Assembly (NCBI RefSeq): GCF_001639725.1
Contig: NZ_LTAW01000001.1
Location: 525,090 to 589,089, forward strand
Direction: 5' to 3'
Source: Marinomonas atlantica
GTDB lineage: Bacteria; Pseudomonadota; Gammaproteobacteria; Pseudomonadales; Marinomonadaceae
Length of the DNA stretch: 64,000 nt
Shown: in pieces, positions 19,941 through 28,622 of the stretch
How the letters are laid out: each line of letters starts with the position of its first letter
Numbering within the stretch: position 1 is the stretch's first letter
Notes under the pieces: generated by a model
Database searches by the model: none
What the model was told of the DNA's origin: nothing
The model's input: only the letters and a program-made list of their open reading frames with translations
Program-made: the position numbers and the translations under genes

Positions 19941-21080
19941 ATGGCACTTAATACCATTGAAGAAATCTTGGCAGACATGCGTCAAGGCAAAATGATCATC
20001 TTGATGGACGACGAAGATCGTGAGAATGAAGGTGATCTGATTGTTCCGGCAGAATGTATTACCCCGGAAATTATCAACTTTATGGCAATGAATGCCCGCG
20101 GTTTAATTTGCCTAACGTTAATGCCAGAGCGTTGTGCGCAGCTGAACTTACCGTTGATGGTAAATCAAAATGGTGCGGCGTTTAGTACCAATTTCACGTT
20201 GTCAATTGAAGCGGCTGAAGGTGTAACAACAGGGATTTCCGCAGCGGATCGTGCCTTGACAGTGAAACGTGCGGTTGCCGCCAATGCGAAGCCTACAGAT
20301 ATTGTTCAACCTGGGCACGTTTTCCCGTTAATGGCGAAGCCTGGTGGCGTATTATCGCGAGCGGGTCACACGGAAGCAGGTTGTGATTTAGCGCGTATGG
20401 CAGGCTATGAAGCCGCGTCAGTGATTATTGAAGTGATCAATGATGATGGCACCATGGCACGTCGTCCAGATTTAGAAAAGTTTGCCGAGAAACATGGCAT
20501 AAAAATTGGTACAATTGCCGACCTGATCCATTACCGCACACTGAACGAAGCGACTGTCCAGCGTGAAGCTGAACAAACGATCAAGACGGAAGTGGGCGAG
20601 TTTAATCTGATCACCTACCGTGACACGGTACAGGGCCTAAGCCATATGGCTTTTGTGAAAGGTGATATCTCTCCTGACACACCGACTGTGGTACGTGTGC
20701 ATGTACGTGATCCTGCCCGTGATATTGCTGGGATCATCTCTGATGAAACTGAGCAAAAATGGTCAATGTCAGGGGCGTTAGAATATGTAGCCAAAGAAGG
20801 CTCAGGTGTCGTGGTATTAGTCGATACGTTAGATCGCCCGAGTGATTTAGCGGAGAGTTTTGCGGCGACACTGAACCCGCCTGCGGGCAAAGGTTCGGAT
20901 AAAAGCGGCTCAGGTACGTACTTGACCGTTGGGACGGGGTCTCAAATTCTACGTGATCTAGGTGTGGGCAAAATGCGCTTACTTAGTTCACCACGAAAAT
21001 TCTCTGTCACAGGATTTGATTTAGAAGCCGTGGAATTTATTCCATACAAGGGCACGCCTGTTAGTGCCGATCTAGTTTAA
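19941..21080 (+). CDS. ribB: 3,4-dihydroxy-2-butanone-4-phosphate synthase with degenerate GTP cyclohydrolase II domain
   Basis: A 379-residue protein. Residues 1-205 are a complete DHBP synthase: the acidic loop DDEDRENEGD at 23-32, the S-R-A-G-H-T-E-A-G-C-D-L region and the terminal GIKIGTIADLI. The C-terminal part (about 210-375) aligns in pattern with GTP cyclohydrolase II. It lacks the three zinc cysteines and the catalytic R-Q-E-G-R-G-I-G loop, so it should be inactive. This is the RibBX type known in gammaproteobacteria. A true ribA must be encoded elsewhere. The gene sits between ribE and ribH in the operon. Confidence 0.92.
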   Translation: MALNTIEEILADMRQGKMIILMDDEDRENEGDLIVPAECITPEIINFMAMNARGLICLTLMPERCAQLNLPLMVNQNGAAFSTNFTLSIEAAEGVTTGISAADRALTVKRAVAANAKPTDIVQPGHVFPLMAKPGGVLSRAGHTEAGCDLARMAGYEAASVIIEVINDDGTMARRPDLEKFAEKHGIKIGTIADLIHYRTLNEATVQREAEQTIKTEVGEFNLITYRDTVQGLSHMAFVKGDISPDTPTVVRVHVRDPARDIAGIISDETEQKWSMSGALEYVAKEGSGVVVLVDTLDRPSDLAESFAATLNPPAGKGSDKSGSGTYLTVGTGSQILRDLGVGKMRLLSSPRKFSVTGFDLEAVEFIPYKGTPVSADLV

Positions 21081-21096
21081 AGTTTAGAGGCAAAAA

Positions 21097-21576
21097 ATGA
21101 GCGATATTAAGACTTACGAAGGTCATTTCGCAGCACCTGGAGCAAAGTTTGCTCTTGTCGTTGGCCGTTTTAACAGCTTCATCGTTGAAAGCTTAAAAGA
21201 AGGCGCCATCGATACCCTAGTTCGCCACGGTATCAAGAAAGAAGATATCACAGTGATTTACGCACCTGGTGCGTTTGAAATTCCTGTTGTTGTGAAGAAA
21301 GTCGCAGAACAAAATCAATACGATGCTATCGTCGCATTGGGAGCCGTGATTCGCGGCGGCACACCTCATTTCGAATACGTTGCGGGTGAATGTGTGAAAG
21401 GTTTAGGCCAATTGGCACTGCAATTCGGTATTCCTGTATCGTTTGGTGTGTTGACGGTTGATACAATTGAACAAGCGATTGAGCGTGCTGGTACAAAAGC
21501 CGGCAACAAAGGCGGTGAAGCTGCCTTGTCTGCTCTAGAAACCGTTGCTGTATTACGTAATTTGGAAGAGAAATAA
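21097..21576 (+). CDS. ribH: 6,7-dimethyl-8-ribityllumazine synthase
   Basis: A 159-residue lumazine synthase that condenses DHBP with the ribityl pyrimidine. Family motifs are [15 protein letters not shown], the APGAFEIP loop, and [17 protein letters not shown] with the catalytic histidine. The length fits the icosahedral enzymes of gammaproteobacteria. It overlaps nusB by one base (TAATG). Called ribE in E. coli nomenclature. Confidence 0.96.
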   Translation: MSDIKTYEGHFAAPGAKFALVVGRFNSFIVESLKEGAIDTLVRHGIKKEDITVIYAPGAFEIPVVVKKVAEQNQYDAIVALGAVIRGGTPHFEYVAGECVKGLGQLALQFGIPVSFGVLTVDTIEQAIERAGTKAGNKGGEAALSALETVAVLRNLEEK

Positions 21577-22058
21577 TGAGTGATCAAGAACAGGCTAAAA
21601 AGCCTAAAAAACCTTCTCGCTCACAAATGCGTAGCGCGTCTCGTTCTTTTGCTTTACAGGCGCTTTATCAGTGGCAAATGAACCAGTCTTCTGTGAACGA
21701 GATTGAAGCTCAGTTCGCTGTGGATCATGAAATGTCTACGTGCGATAAAACGTACTTTCGTGAGTTGGTCTACGGCGTATCGTCCAAAGCCAAAGCATTG
21801 GATGAGCTATTTGAGCCGTTCTTAGATCGTTCTCTTTCTGAATTGGATGCCATCGAATTGGCGACCTTGCGAATTGGCACTTATGAGCTGTCTGAGCGCT
21901 TAGATGTGCCCTACCGCGTTGCCATCAACGAAGGGGTTGAATTGGCTAAATCGTTCGGTGCGAGCGAAAGTCATAAGTACGTAAACGGTATTTTGGACAA
22001 ACTGGCACAACGAGTGCGCTTCGAAGAAATCGCAGCACGCCGTAACGCAAACAAGTAA
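21576..22058 (+). CDS. nusB: Transcription antitermination factor NusB
   Basis: A 160-residue all-helical RNA-binding protein that binds boxA in rRNA leaders with NusE (S10). The N-terminal arginine-rich helix (SRSQMRSASRSFALQALYQW) and the C-terminal YRVAINEGVELAKSFG segment are typical. It has a Lys-rich N-terminal extension of about 10 residues. It ends the riboflavin operon before a terminator. The boxA-like sequence at the right end of this window would be one of its binding sites. Confidence 0.95.
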   Translation: MSDQEQAKKPKKPSRSQMRSASRSFALQALYQWQMNQSSVNEIEAQFAVDHEMSTCDKTYFRELVYGVSSKAKALDELFEPFLDRSLSELDAIELATLRIGTYELSERLDVPYRVAINEGVELAKSFGASESHKYVNGILDKLAQRVRFEEIAARRNANK

Positions 22059-22075
22059 GCCAATTACTGTATCGA

Positions 22076-22105
22076 GAAAAGCCATCCTTTGATGGCTTTT
22101 CTTTT
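22076..22105 (+). terminator. Terminator between nusB and thiL
   Basis: Perfect 11-bp stem GAAAAGCCATC / GATGGCTTTTC with a CTTT loop, followed by TTTTAT. It lies 18 bp after nusB and just before thiL, so thiL expression depends on read-through or its own promoter. Confidence 0.85.
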
Positions 22106-22124
22106 ATATAGCCTAGGAAATGCT

Positions 22125-23075
22125 ATGCAAGAGTTTGAGTTAATTCGCTCGATCTTTCAGTCCTCAATGATGGCCAATACGGAAGGGCGTCACGATATCC
22201 TATTGGGGATAGGTGATGACTGTGCTCAGGTGCAGGTGCCGGAAGGTCAGAGCCTCGTCTTTTCTATGGACACTTTAGTTGAAGGACGTCATTTTCCCTT
22301 TGATGCTGACCCTGTCGATATTGGTTATCGCGCTGTTGCCACGTGCGTCAGTGACCTGGCGGCGATGGGCGCTAAACCTGCCTTTTTTACGCTTGGTTTA
22401 ACCTTGCCAGAATCTGATCCTCAATGGTTGGCTGGGTTTGCGGAAGGTATGGCGGAATTAGCGGAGCCGATCGGCTTGTTATTAGTTGGCGGAGATACGA
22501 CCAAAGGGCCATTAACGATTACCTTGCAAGTGCATGGCTATGTAGAGCAAGACTTAACGCCGCGTCGAAGTCAGGCTCAGGTGGGCGATGACATATACGT
22601 CACTGGAACCTTGGGTGATGCAGCTGCTGCAGTACCTATTATGACGGGTGAGTTACATGTGAATGCTGACCGTTTTGATCATTTCTATGAGCATTATTGG
22701 CGCCCGGTTCCTCGCTTAATTGCTGGTATGGCACTCAAGCGAGTTGTGCATAGTATGCTGGATGTTTCTGATGGTATCGGACAAGATCTGCAGCATATTA
22801 CGCGAGCATCGGGAGTAGGGGCTCGAATTAATATCAATGCGTTGCCGATATCCGATGTGCTATTAGCATGGCAGCCTGAAAACGCTCGTGTATTGGCTTT
22901 AACGGGCGGCGATGACTACGAGCTGTGTTTTACTGCACCGCAAAGTGCGCGTGATGAAGTTCAATTAATAATGCAGACCTTGCATTTACCTTGCACACGT
23001 ATTGGTGAAATAACCGAATCAGGTTTTGATGTTGAAGGCTTTGAAGGTGAAACGTCTGGCTGGCAACATTTTTAA
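22125..23075 (+). CDS. thiL: Thiamine-monophosphate kinase
   Basis: A 316-residue kinase making thiamine diphosphate from thiamine monophosphate. The start at 22125 (MQEFELIRSIF) has an AGGA site and matches the family N-terminus. An in-frame TTG at 22089 would place the start inside the nusB terminator loop and is rejected. Motifs visible are the ATP-binding GIGDDCAQV, SMDTLVEGRHF, and SDLAAMGAKPAF. Close linkage to nusB is standard; the usual next gene pgpA is absent here. Confidence 0.95.
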   Translation: MQEFELIRSIFQSSMMANTEGRHDILLGIGDDCAQVQVPEGQSLVFSMDTLVEGRHFPFDADPVDIGYRAVATCVSDLAAMGAKPAFFTLGLTLPESDPQWLAGFAEGMAELAEPIGLLLVGGDTTKGPLTITLQVHGYVEQDLTPRRSQAQVGDDIYVTGTLGDAAAAVPIMTGELHVNADRFDHFYEHYWRPVPRLIAGMALKRVVHSMLDVSDGIGQDLQHITRASGVGARININALPISDVLLAWQPENARVLALTGGDDYELCFTAPQSARDEVQLIMQTLHLPCTRIGEITESGFDVEGFEGETSGWQHF

Positions 23076-23210
23076 TACCTAGAGAGTCTTCGTGGCTGAA
23101 AGTACCCTGTGCCAGATACAGTTTGGCGTAACCCCATACGATTTTTAGCATTTGGCTGTTGGTGATTGCTTTATTATCCTATTGATGGTGTAAACAAATG
23201 GCTTTCATGT

Positions 23211-23246
23211 AGCCCCGCAGTTGGTAACAATTGCGGGGCTTTTTGT
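23211..23246 (+). terminator. Terminator downstream of thiL
   Basis: Stem AGCCCCGCAGTTG / CAATTGCGGGGCT (one G-T pair) followed by a T run on the plus strand only. It lies 135 bp past the thiL stop. The 135 bp between hold no reading frame of note; a weak TTGGCT-N17-TATCCT promoter-like pair (23152-23180) could drive a transcript of about 60 nt ending here. Confidence 0.85.
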
Positions 23247-23259
23247 ATTTTATTACGAG

Positions 23260-24300
23260 TTATTTCCAGCCATTAGCGTCCATTAACTCTGTCGCTAGGC
23301 GGTTATTTTCTCCAAGCTTGTCAAGCTGCAAAGAATCCGCTTTGAATTTTCCAAATGGCTCTAAAGTACTTGGATAGGCTACGCCTTCAATAACCGGATA
23401 CTCGTTGTTGGCTTCAGCATACCATGCTTGGCTTTCATGATTGACTAAGAACTCGATCAAGCGACGTGCATTGCGAACATTGGTGGCTGAATTTGTGATG
23501 CCAATACCGCTGACATTGACATGCGCGCCACGTTCACCTGCCGCTTGGTTCGGCCAAAAGAGCGCAACGTGATCGTAAACAGCTTTCATAGCTGGATCAT
23601 CACTGTGACCCAAGCGACCGTAATAATAGGTATTGGCTAAGGTGATGTCACAGACGCCAGCTTCAACAGCACGTAATAGGTCTGTGTCACCACCGAAAGG
23701 TGGTCGGGCAAGGTTAGCAACGAAATTATTAATCCATTTTCCTGTTGCTTCTTCTCCATTGGCGGCAATCATGGAAGCAACCAGAGATTGGTTATAAATG
23801 TTTGCCGATGAGCGGGTGCATATACGGCCACGCCATTTCGGGTTGGCTAAGTCTTCGTAAGTAGAGAGCTCATTTTTGTTCACGGTCTTCGGGTTATAGA
23901 AAATAACACGTGAACGTCGTGACAAGCTTACCCAATAGTCTTCAGAGTCTCGAAGATGAGCCGGTATGTTTTCGACTATCGTATCTGATTCGAGTTGGCG
24001 TAGTACGCCTTCTTGCTTGGCGCGATGTAAGCGTCCGGCATCCACTGTGATAAAAATGTCTGCTGGGCTGGCGTTCCCTTCTGTTTTCAAACGGTGCAGT
24101 AGTGTATCTGCATTACCCGTAATAAGGTTGACTTGTACATGATACTTATTGGAATAGGCTTCCAAAACGGGAGCAATCAGAGCTTCCTTTCGCGCTGAAT
24201 AAATGTTGATCTCACCGCGAGCTTGCGCCTGTGTCGGCAAAAAATTTAATGCTATCGCAGCTCCCATGAGTAGCGAAATAGAAGCGTTTGTATGTGCCAT
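23260..24300 (-). CDS. Periplasmic iron(III)-binding protein (FbpA/FutA type)
   Basis: A 346-residue substrate-binding protein of an iron ABC importer. The ATG at 24300 gives a good signal peptide (hydrophobic core SLLMGAAIALNF, cleavage near AQA-RG). The TTG at 24345 would add 15 residues in front and is not used. Mature motifs are EINIYSARKE, the ADIFITVDAGRLHRAKQEGVL loop and TLANTYYYGRLG, which supplies the tandem iron-binding tyrosines. No permease or ATPase gene is beside it. It is divergent from a TonB receptor over a gap with a Fur-like site. Confidence 0.88.
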   Translation of the reverse strand: MAHTNASISLLMGAAIALNFLPTQAQARGEINIYSARKEALIAPVLEAYSNKYHVQVNLITGNADTLLHRLKTEGNASPADIFITVDAGRLHRAKQEGVLRQLESDTIVENIPAHLRDSEDYWVSLSRRSRVIFYNPKTVNKNELSTYEDLANPKWRGRICTRSSANIYNQSLVASMIAANGEEATGKWINNFVANLARPPFGGDTDLLRAVEAGVCDITLANTYYYGRLGHSDDPAMKAVYDHVALFWPNQAAGERGAHVNVSGIGITNSATNVRNARRLIEFLVNHESQAWYAEANNEYPVIEGVAYPSTLEPFGKFKADSLQLDKLGENNRLATELMDANGWK

Positions 24301-24370
24301 GAGTAAATACCTAATGTAATGACTGCGTGTAAAAAAGGATACCAAGATAGATAATTATTGCTAATAGTAT

Positions 24371-24385
24371 TGACAATCGTTCTTA
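24371..24385. promoter_or_regulatory. Candidate Fur box
   Basis: TGACAATCGTTCTTA fits 10 of 14 defined positions of the 7-1-7 Fur consensus, in the AT-rich gap between the divergent iron-binding-protein and TonB-receptor genes. A second partial match (GATAATTATTGCTAATAG) begins about 20 bp to the left. Iron repression of both genes is inferred. Confidence 0.5.
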
Positions 24386-24447
24386 TTTGCAAATAATAAG
24401 CAGTGTTTTCAATTGATTTTAATTCTTATTACTATTTGAGGTTTCGC

Positions 24448-26694
24448 GTGTCTAATATCTTGACTGTTACCAAGGAAGAGCCAGTTACACTCCGCTCACC
24501 AATAAAATTGACTGCGCTAGCAATGGCTGTATCAAGCGCTTTATCGGGCGCAGCGTATGCACAAGAAAATACCAAAAGCCTAGATGCCTTGGTGGTTGAA
24601 GGTCAGCAAATGGCAGCGGATGCAAATCCCTACGCTGAGCCTGATGCGCCTTATAAAGCGAATCGCATGTCTGACATCAAGTACGCTCGAGATATCGCGG
24701 AAACTCCCAAAACCATTACAGTACTAACCAAGGATGCCATTGAAGAATCGGGTAAAACGGATCTGGAGTCGATTCTAAGTGCACAACCTGGTATCACATT
24801 GGGAACCGGTGAGGGCGGTAACTCGTTCGGGGATCGTTACATCATTCGTGGTTATGAGGCCCGAAGTGATGTTTACACCGACGGTTTACGTGAGCCGGGA
24901 CTCATCACTCGTGAGACGTTTGCCTTAGACCAAGTGGAGATTACTAAGGGACCAAGTTCAACCTTTGGTGGTCGAGGGACTACAGGTGGTGCGGTGAACT
25001 CGGTTACCAAAAAAGCCTCCCTAGATGACGACTTTACGAACTTGAGTGGCACGTTGGGAACGGATAACAAACAGCGCTACACCTTAGATACAAATAAAGT
25101 CATTGGTGAAGACTCTGCTGTACGTTTCAATGCGCTTTACTCTGAACGTGATATTCCTGATCGTGCCCCAGCGGATGAGCAGCGCGAAGGTTTCTTGCTA
25201 TCGGGTACCCATGAGGTGAACCCTGATGTGTTGATCAGTGCCGATTACTATTACTTCCGTGCCGATGACAAAGACGATGTGGGTAACAAAATTGATCGCA
25301 GCACCGGTAACATTATTGATCGTGATTATGTGGGCCAAAAGGGTTTAGATTTTAGAGATAATGAAGCCGATATTGCGACGCTGACCGTTGATGCTTATTT
25401 GACCAATAACTTGCGCTTACAGAACAAAACCCGTTACGGTGAAACTAAAAACGATTATATCGTCTCGAACCAAGATGCGCGTCCTTTCTTTGATAATAAC
25501 CACCGTACCTTTACTGGCTGGCAAGAAAACGAATATCTAGGTAACCAAACTAACTTCCTATGGGATGGTGATCTGTTTGGTAAACGCAATACCGTTGTGA
25601 TGGGTGTGGAATACGCTCGGGAAGAGGTGGATGCTGGCAACTACTCGGTCAATACAACGAATAGCTACGCTCTTACTGACACCAATACCAACAATAATCT
25701 ATGGCAAGGTTCTTACTCTCGTAATGCGGCTCGTAGCATGCTGACGCTTGAAACTGTTTCAGCTTATTTAAGCGATACAGTGACGTTGAATGACGATTGG
25801 GAAGTGAGTGGAGGTGTACGTTACGATCACTTTGACTACGAGATGTTTGTGCCTGCCTACACGAGCCGTGGTAATAGTTACCCAGATACCAACTATCAAT
25901 TCTCTGATGGTTTCTGGAATGGTCAGCTAGGCGCAGTGTACTCTCCTTGGGAACACGGTAACGTCTACGCTACTTGGTCGACGTCGTCTAATATCAACGG
26001 AGGCGAGTCAGATGCTGGTACTAACTGTGGCTACGGTGGTCTGTGTACCGATGCTGATGGTAACTACTCAACGGCCGATCCTGAGCAGTCAACAAATTAC
26101 GAAATCGGTACCAAGTGGCAGCTAATGGATCATAAATTGCTGCTAACCAGTGCTTTGTTCCAAATTACTAAAGATGATGTTATCGAAGGAGGGAATGACT
26201 CGTACCAAAGCGGCGGTTCTTTGAATACCGGTAAGAACCGAGTTCGTGGTGTAGAGCTAGGCCTATCGGGTAACATTACTGACAAGCTAAGCGGCCAATT
26301 GGGGATGGCGGTTATGGATTCTGAAACCTTGGAATCTTACAATCAAGATAATGTGGGTCGTCCAAAAGCGAACTTCGCTGAGAAGAGTTTGTATGCTCAA
26401 GCGAAATACATGGTGACACCTGACTTTGCATTGGGTGGTGCGATGACGTACTCAAGCGAGATCATCGGTGGTCAACCGGATGCGGGTGCATCGGCTGACA
26501 GTGTGATCAAGCTACCGTCTTACACTGTGTACGATCTATTTGCGACTTACCAAGTGACGGAAAACTTTGATCTGCAAGCCAATATTCAGAACGTAACAGA
26601 TGAAGACTACTACACAGCTGTCTACCGTGGTGGTGACATCATCTTTATTGGTGATGCACGCTCTGTCAGTCTAACTGCGAACTACCAGTTCTAA
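24448..26694 (+). CDS. TonB-dependent siderophore receptor
   Basis: A 748-residue outer-membrane receptor. The GTG at 24448 is chosen because GAGG lies 6 bp before it; the GTG at 24403 has no ribosome site. A long N-terminal region leads into a signal peptide ending AAYAQ. Next come a TonB-box-like region (LDALVVEG), a plug domain (about 60-190, with RGYEARSDVYTDGLREPG and VEITKGPSS), a 22-strand barrel and the terminal aromatic residue of VSLTANYQF. The plug and the following PiuC gene point to the Fiu/PiuA group that takes up catecholate siderophores. A CGYGGLCTDADG loop with two cysteines is likely extracellular. Confidence 0.92.
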   Translation: MSNILTVTKEEPVTLRSPIKLTALAMAVSSALSGAAYAQENTKSLDALVVEGQQMAADANPYAEPDAPYKANRMSDIKYARDIAETPKTITVLTKDAIEESGKTDLESILSAQPGITLGTGEGGNSFGDRYIIRGYEARSDVYTDGLREPGLITRETFALDQVEITKGPSSTFGGRGTTGGAVNSVTKKASLDDDFTNLSGTLGTDNKQRYTLDTNKVIGEDSAVRFNALYSERDIPDRAPADEQREGFLLSGTHEVNPDVLISADYYYFRADDKDDVGNKIDRSTGNIIDRDYVGQKGLDFRDNEADIATLTVDAYLTNNLRLQNKTRYGETKNDYIVSNQDARPFFDNNHRTFTGWQENEYLGNQTNFLWDGDLFGKRNTVVMGVEYAREEVDAGNYSVNTTNSYALTDTNTNNNLWQGSYSRNAARSMLTLETVSAYLSDTVTLNDDWEVSGGVRYDHFDYEMFVPAYTSRGNSYPDTNYQFSDGFWNGQLGAVYSPWEHGNVYATWSTSSNINGGESDAGTNCGYGGLCTDADGNYSTADPEQSTNYEIGTKWQLMDHKLLLTSALFQITKDDVIEGGNDSYQSGGSLNTGKNRVRGVELGLSGNITDKLSGQLGMAVMDSETLESYNQDNVGRPKANFAEKSLYAQAKYMVTPDFALGGAMTYSSEIIGGQPDAGASADSVIKLPSYTVYDLFATYQVTENFDLQANIQNVTDEDYYTAVYRGGDIIFIGDARSVSLTANYQF

Positions 26695-26713
26695 GTTCGC
26701 ATTTATCAAGCTC

Positions 26714-26744
26714 AGGCCTCCACTTAATAAAGTGGAGGCCTTTT
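26714..26744 (+). terminator. Terminator downstream of the TonB receptor
   Basis: Perfect 12-bp stem AGGCCTCCACTT / AAGTGGAGGCCT with an AATA loop and a TTTT tail. It separates the receptor from the PKHD hydroxylase gene, which starts 18 bp later. Confidence 0.9.
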
Positions 26745-26762
26745 ATCGTTTATGAGGCTCAT

Positions 26763-27446
26763 ATGGTGACGATCATACCGGAGGTACTAAGTGTCCATGA
26801 ATTGGCTCAGTATCATCAACATTTAAGCCACGCAGAATGGCAGGATGGCGCAGCCACAGCCGGTGGTCAGGCGATTAGCGTAAAACAAAATCGGCAGATT
26901 GATCCAAATAGCAAGCTAGCACAACAGTTGGGTGACCATATTCTGCAAGTCTTGGCAGAGCAGTCACGCTTTATCTCTGCGGCCTTGCCATTGAAAATCT
27001 TACCGCCCATGTTTAATTCGTATCAGGATGGTGGTACCTACGGCTGGCATGTGGATAACGCCATTCGCCTTATTCCCAATACAGCGATCCGTCTGCGCAC
27101 TGATTTATCGGCGACCCTCTTTTTGAATAACCCAGAAGACTACGAAGGTGGTGAGTTGTGTATTCAAGATCGTTACGGTGAACAGAAGGTTAAGTTAAAA
27201 GCTGGGGATATGGTGCTGTATCCCTCAACCAGTTTGCATCAAGTTAGCCCTGTAACGAAGGGGCAGCGTTTAGCGAGTTTTTTCTGGATTGAAAGTATGG
27301 TGCGTGATCATGAACTGCGCGAGGTGTTGTTCGACCTAGATCAGAGTATTCAACAGCTCACCGCTGAACGCGGCGCAACGGATACCGAAACCGTAAAACT
27401 GAATGCTGTTTATCATCGACTAATCCGCTTGCATGCGGACACATAA
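26763..27446 (+). CDS. piuC: PKHD-type Fe(II)/2-oxoglutarate hydroxylase (PiuC/YbiX)
   Basis: A 227-residue dioxygenase of the PiuC/YbiX family, which is iron-repressed and accompanies TonB receptors for catecholates. The jelly-roll iron site is visible: GWHVDN (His and Asp), then a distal His in YPSTSLHQVSPVTKG, and an Arg two turns later for 2-oxoglutarate. The length matches E. coli YbiX (225 aa). The substrate is not established; a siderophore-related compound is a guess from the neighbours. GAGG precedes the ATG. Confidence 0.93.
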   Translation: MVTIIPEVLSVHELAQYHQHLSHAEWQDGAATAGGQAISVKQNRQIDPNSKLAQQLGDHILQVLAEQSRFISAALPLKILPPMFNSYQDGGTYGWHVDNAIRLIPNTAIRLRTDLSATLFLNNPEDYEGGELCIQDRYGEQKVKLKAGDMVLYPSTSLHQVSPVTKGQRLASFFWIESMVRDHELREVLFDLDQSIQQLTAERGATDTETVKLNAVYHRLIRLHADT

Positions 27447-27474
27447 TTGTATTGTTTAAGAAGGTAACCTGACC

Positions 27475-28560
27475 GTGAGTTATGCAGCGATTCCAGAAGA
27501 TGCTTTATGTGTGGCGGACTATGAGCGTCTTGCTAAAGGGGTTTTACCCCATGCGATTTTTGAGTATGTCTATGGTGGTGGTGGCGATGAAGTGACCTTG
27601 AATCATAATCGTGATGCTTTGAATGACATAAAAATTCTACCTCGAATGCTAAATGATGTAAGCAAGGGAAGCTCCCATACGACGGTGCTTGGCCAAACTT
27701 GGCGTACGCCGATAATGCTGGCACCGGTAGCATTTCAAAAAATGGCTCATGAGCAAGGCGAGATTGCAACCGCTAAGGCCGCCAGTGCTTTGGAAGTGGG
27801 GATGATGGTCAGTACTTTGTCATCGGTGGAAATGGAGTCTATCAGCCAAGAGCTCAGTTCGGAAAAATGGTTCCAATTGTATTGGCAGTTAGATCGTAAT
27901 TTTACTCTAAGCCTCATTCGGCGTGCCGAAAAAGCGGGCTTTCAAGCACTCGTATTGACTGTAGATTCGGCTATTCATGGTATTCGCAACCGTGCTCAGC
28001 GAGCTAAATTTGCCTTGCCCGAAGGGATCGAAGCGGTAAATTTAAAAGATCGACCAGAGTTGCCGCGTCAGGCTTTCACTCCGGAGCAAAGCATCGTTTT
28101 TCAAGGCATGATGAGTGAGGCTCCAAACTGGAGCGATGTGGCATGGTTGATTGAACAAACTGAAATCCCTGTGATCATTAAAGGTGTCCTGCACCCAGCG
28201 GACGCACTTAAAGCTAAAGAAATGGGTGCTCAAGGTGTGATTGTCTCTAATCACGGTGGACGTACTTTAGACTGTGTACCGAGTGCTATTGAGGTGGTTG
28301 CAGCGGTACGTGAAGCAGTAGGTGCTGAGTTTACGGTTCTGCTGGACGGTGCAATAGAGCGTGGTACCGATGTGTTTAAGGCGATTGCCTTGGGTGCAGA
28401 TGCGGTTTTAATTGGGCGGCCTCAGTTCTATGCACTTGCCGTAGCGGGGGCATCTGGGGTAGCTCATATGTTACGTATTCTGCGCGAAGAGTTTGAGGTG
28501 ACGATGGCCTTGGCTGGCATAGCGCAGGTCAAGGACATAACAGGCACATCACTTTATTAG
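27475..28560 (+). CDS. FMN-dependent alpha-hydroxy-acid oxidizing protein
   Basis: A 361-residue TIM-barrel flavoprotein of the L-lactate dehydrogenase/glycolate oxidase family. It has a GTG start with AAGG upstream. Motifs are FEYVYGGGGDE at the N-terminus, LAPVAFQKMAHEQGE, the phosphate-binding LLDGAIERGTDVFKA and GADAVLIGRPQ, and the catalytic SNHGGRTLD (His and Arg). There is no membrane-binding insertion, so it is likely a soluble oxidase. It lies 28 bp after piuC and is possibly co-transcribed with it. Lactate, glycolate or another 2-hydroxy acid are all possible substrates. Confidence 0.88.
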   Translation: MSYAAIPEDALCVADYERLAKGVLPHAIFEYVYGGGGDEVTLNHNRDALNDIKILPRMLNDVSKGSSHTTVLGQTWRTPIMLAPVAFQKMAHEQGEIATAKAASALEVGMMVSTLSSVEMESISQELSSEKWFQLYWQLDRNFTLSLIRRAEKAGFQALVLTVDSAIHGIRNRAQRAKFALPEGIEAVNLKDRPELPRQAFTPEQSIVFQGMMSEAPNWSDVAWLIEQTEIPVIIKGVLHPADALKAKEMGAQGVIVSNHGGRTLDCVPSAIEVVAAVREAVGAEFTVLLDGAIERGTDVFKAIALGADAVLIGRPQFYALAVAGASGVAHMLRILREEFEVTMALAGIAQVKDITGTSLY

Positions 28561-28576
28561 AAGAGGTCACTTAGGT

Positions 28577-28616
28577 TTACACCTCAAGCAATCTTATATG
28601 GCCACTTGAGGTGTAA
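28577..28616. repeat. 12-bp perfect inverted repeat between convergent genes
   Basis: TTACACCTCAAG (28577-28588) and CTTGAGGTGTAA (28605-28616) with a 16-nt spacer, lying between the convergent FMN oxidase and ABC permease genes. There is no T run on either side. It may be a transcript-end hairpin working in both directions, but it is not a standard terminator. Confidence 0.7.
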
Positions 28617-28622
28617 GGCTGA

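Noticed and set aside
22089..22124. Upstream TTG start for thiL
   Set aside because: It lies inside the loop of the nusB terminator, and the family N-terminus begins at 22125.
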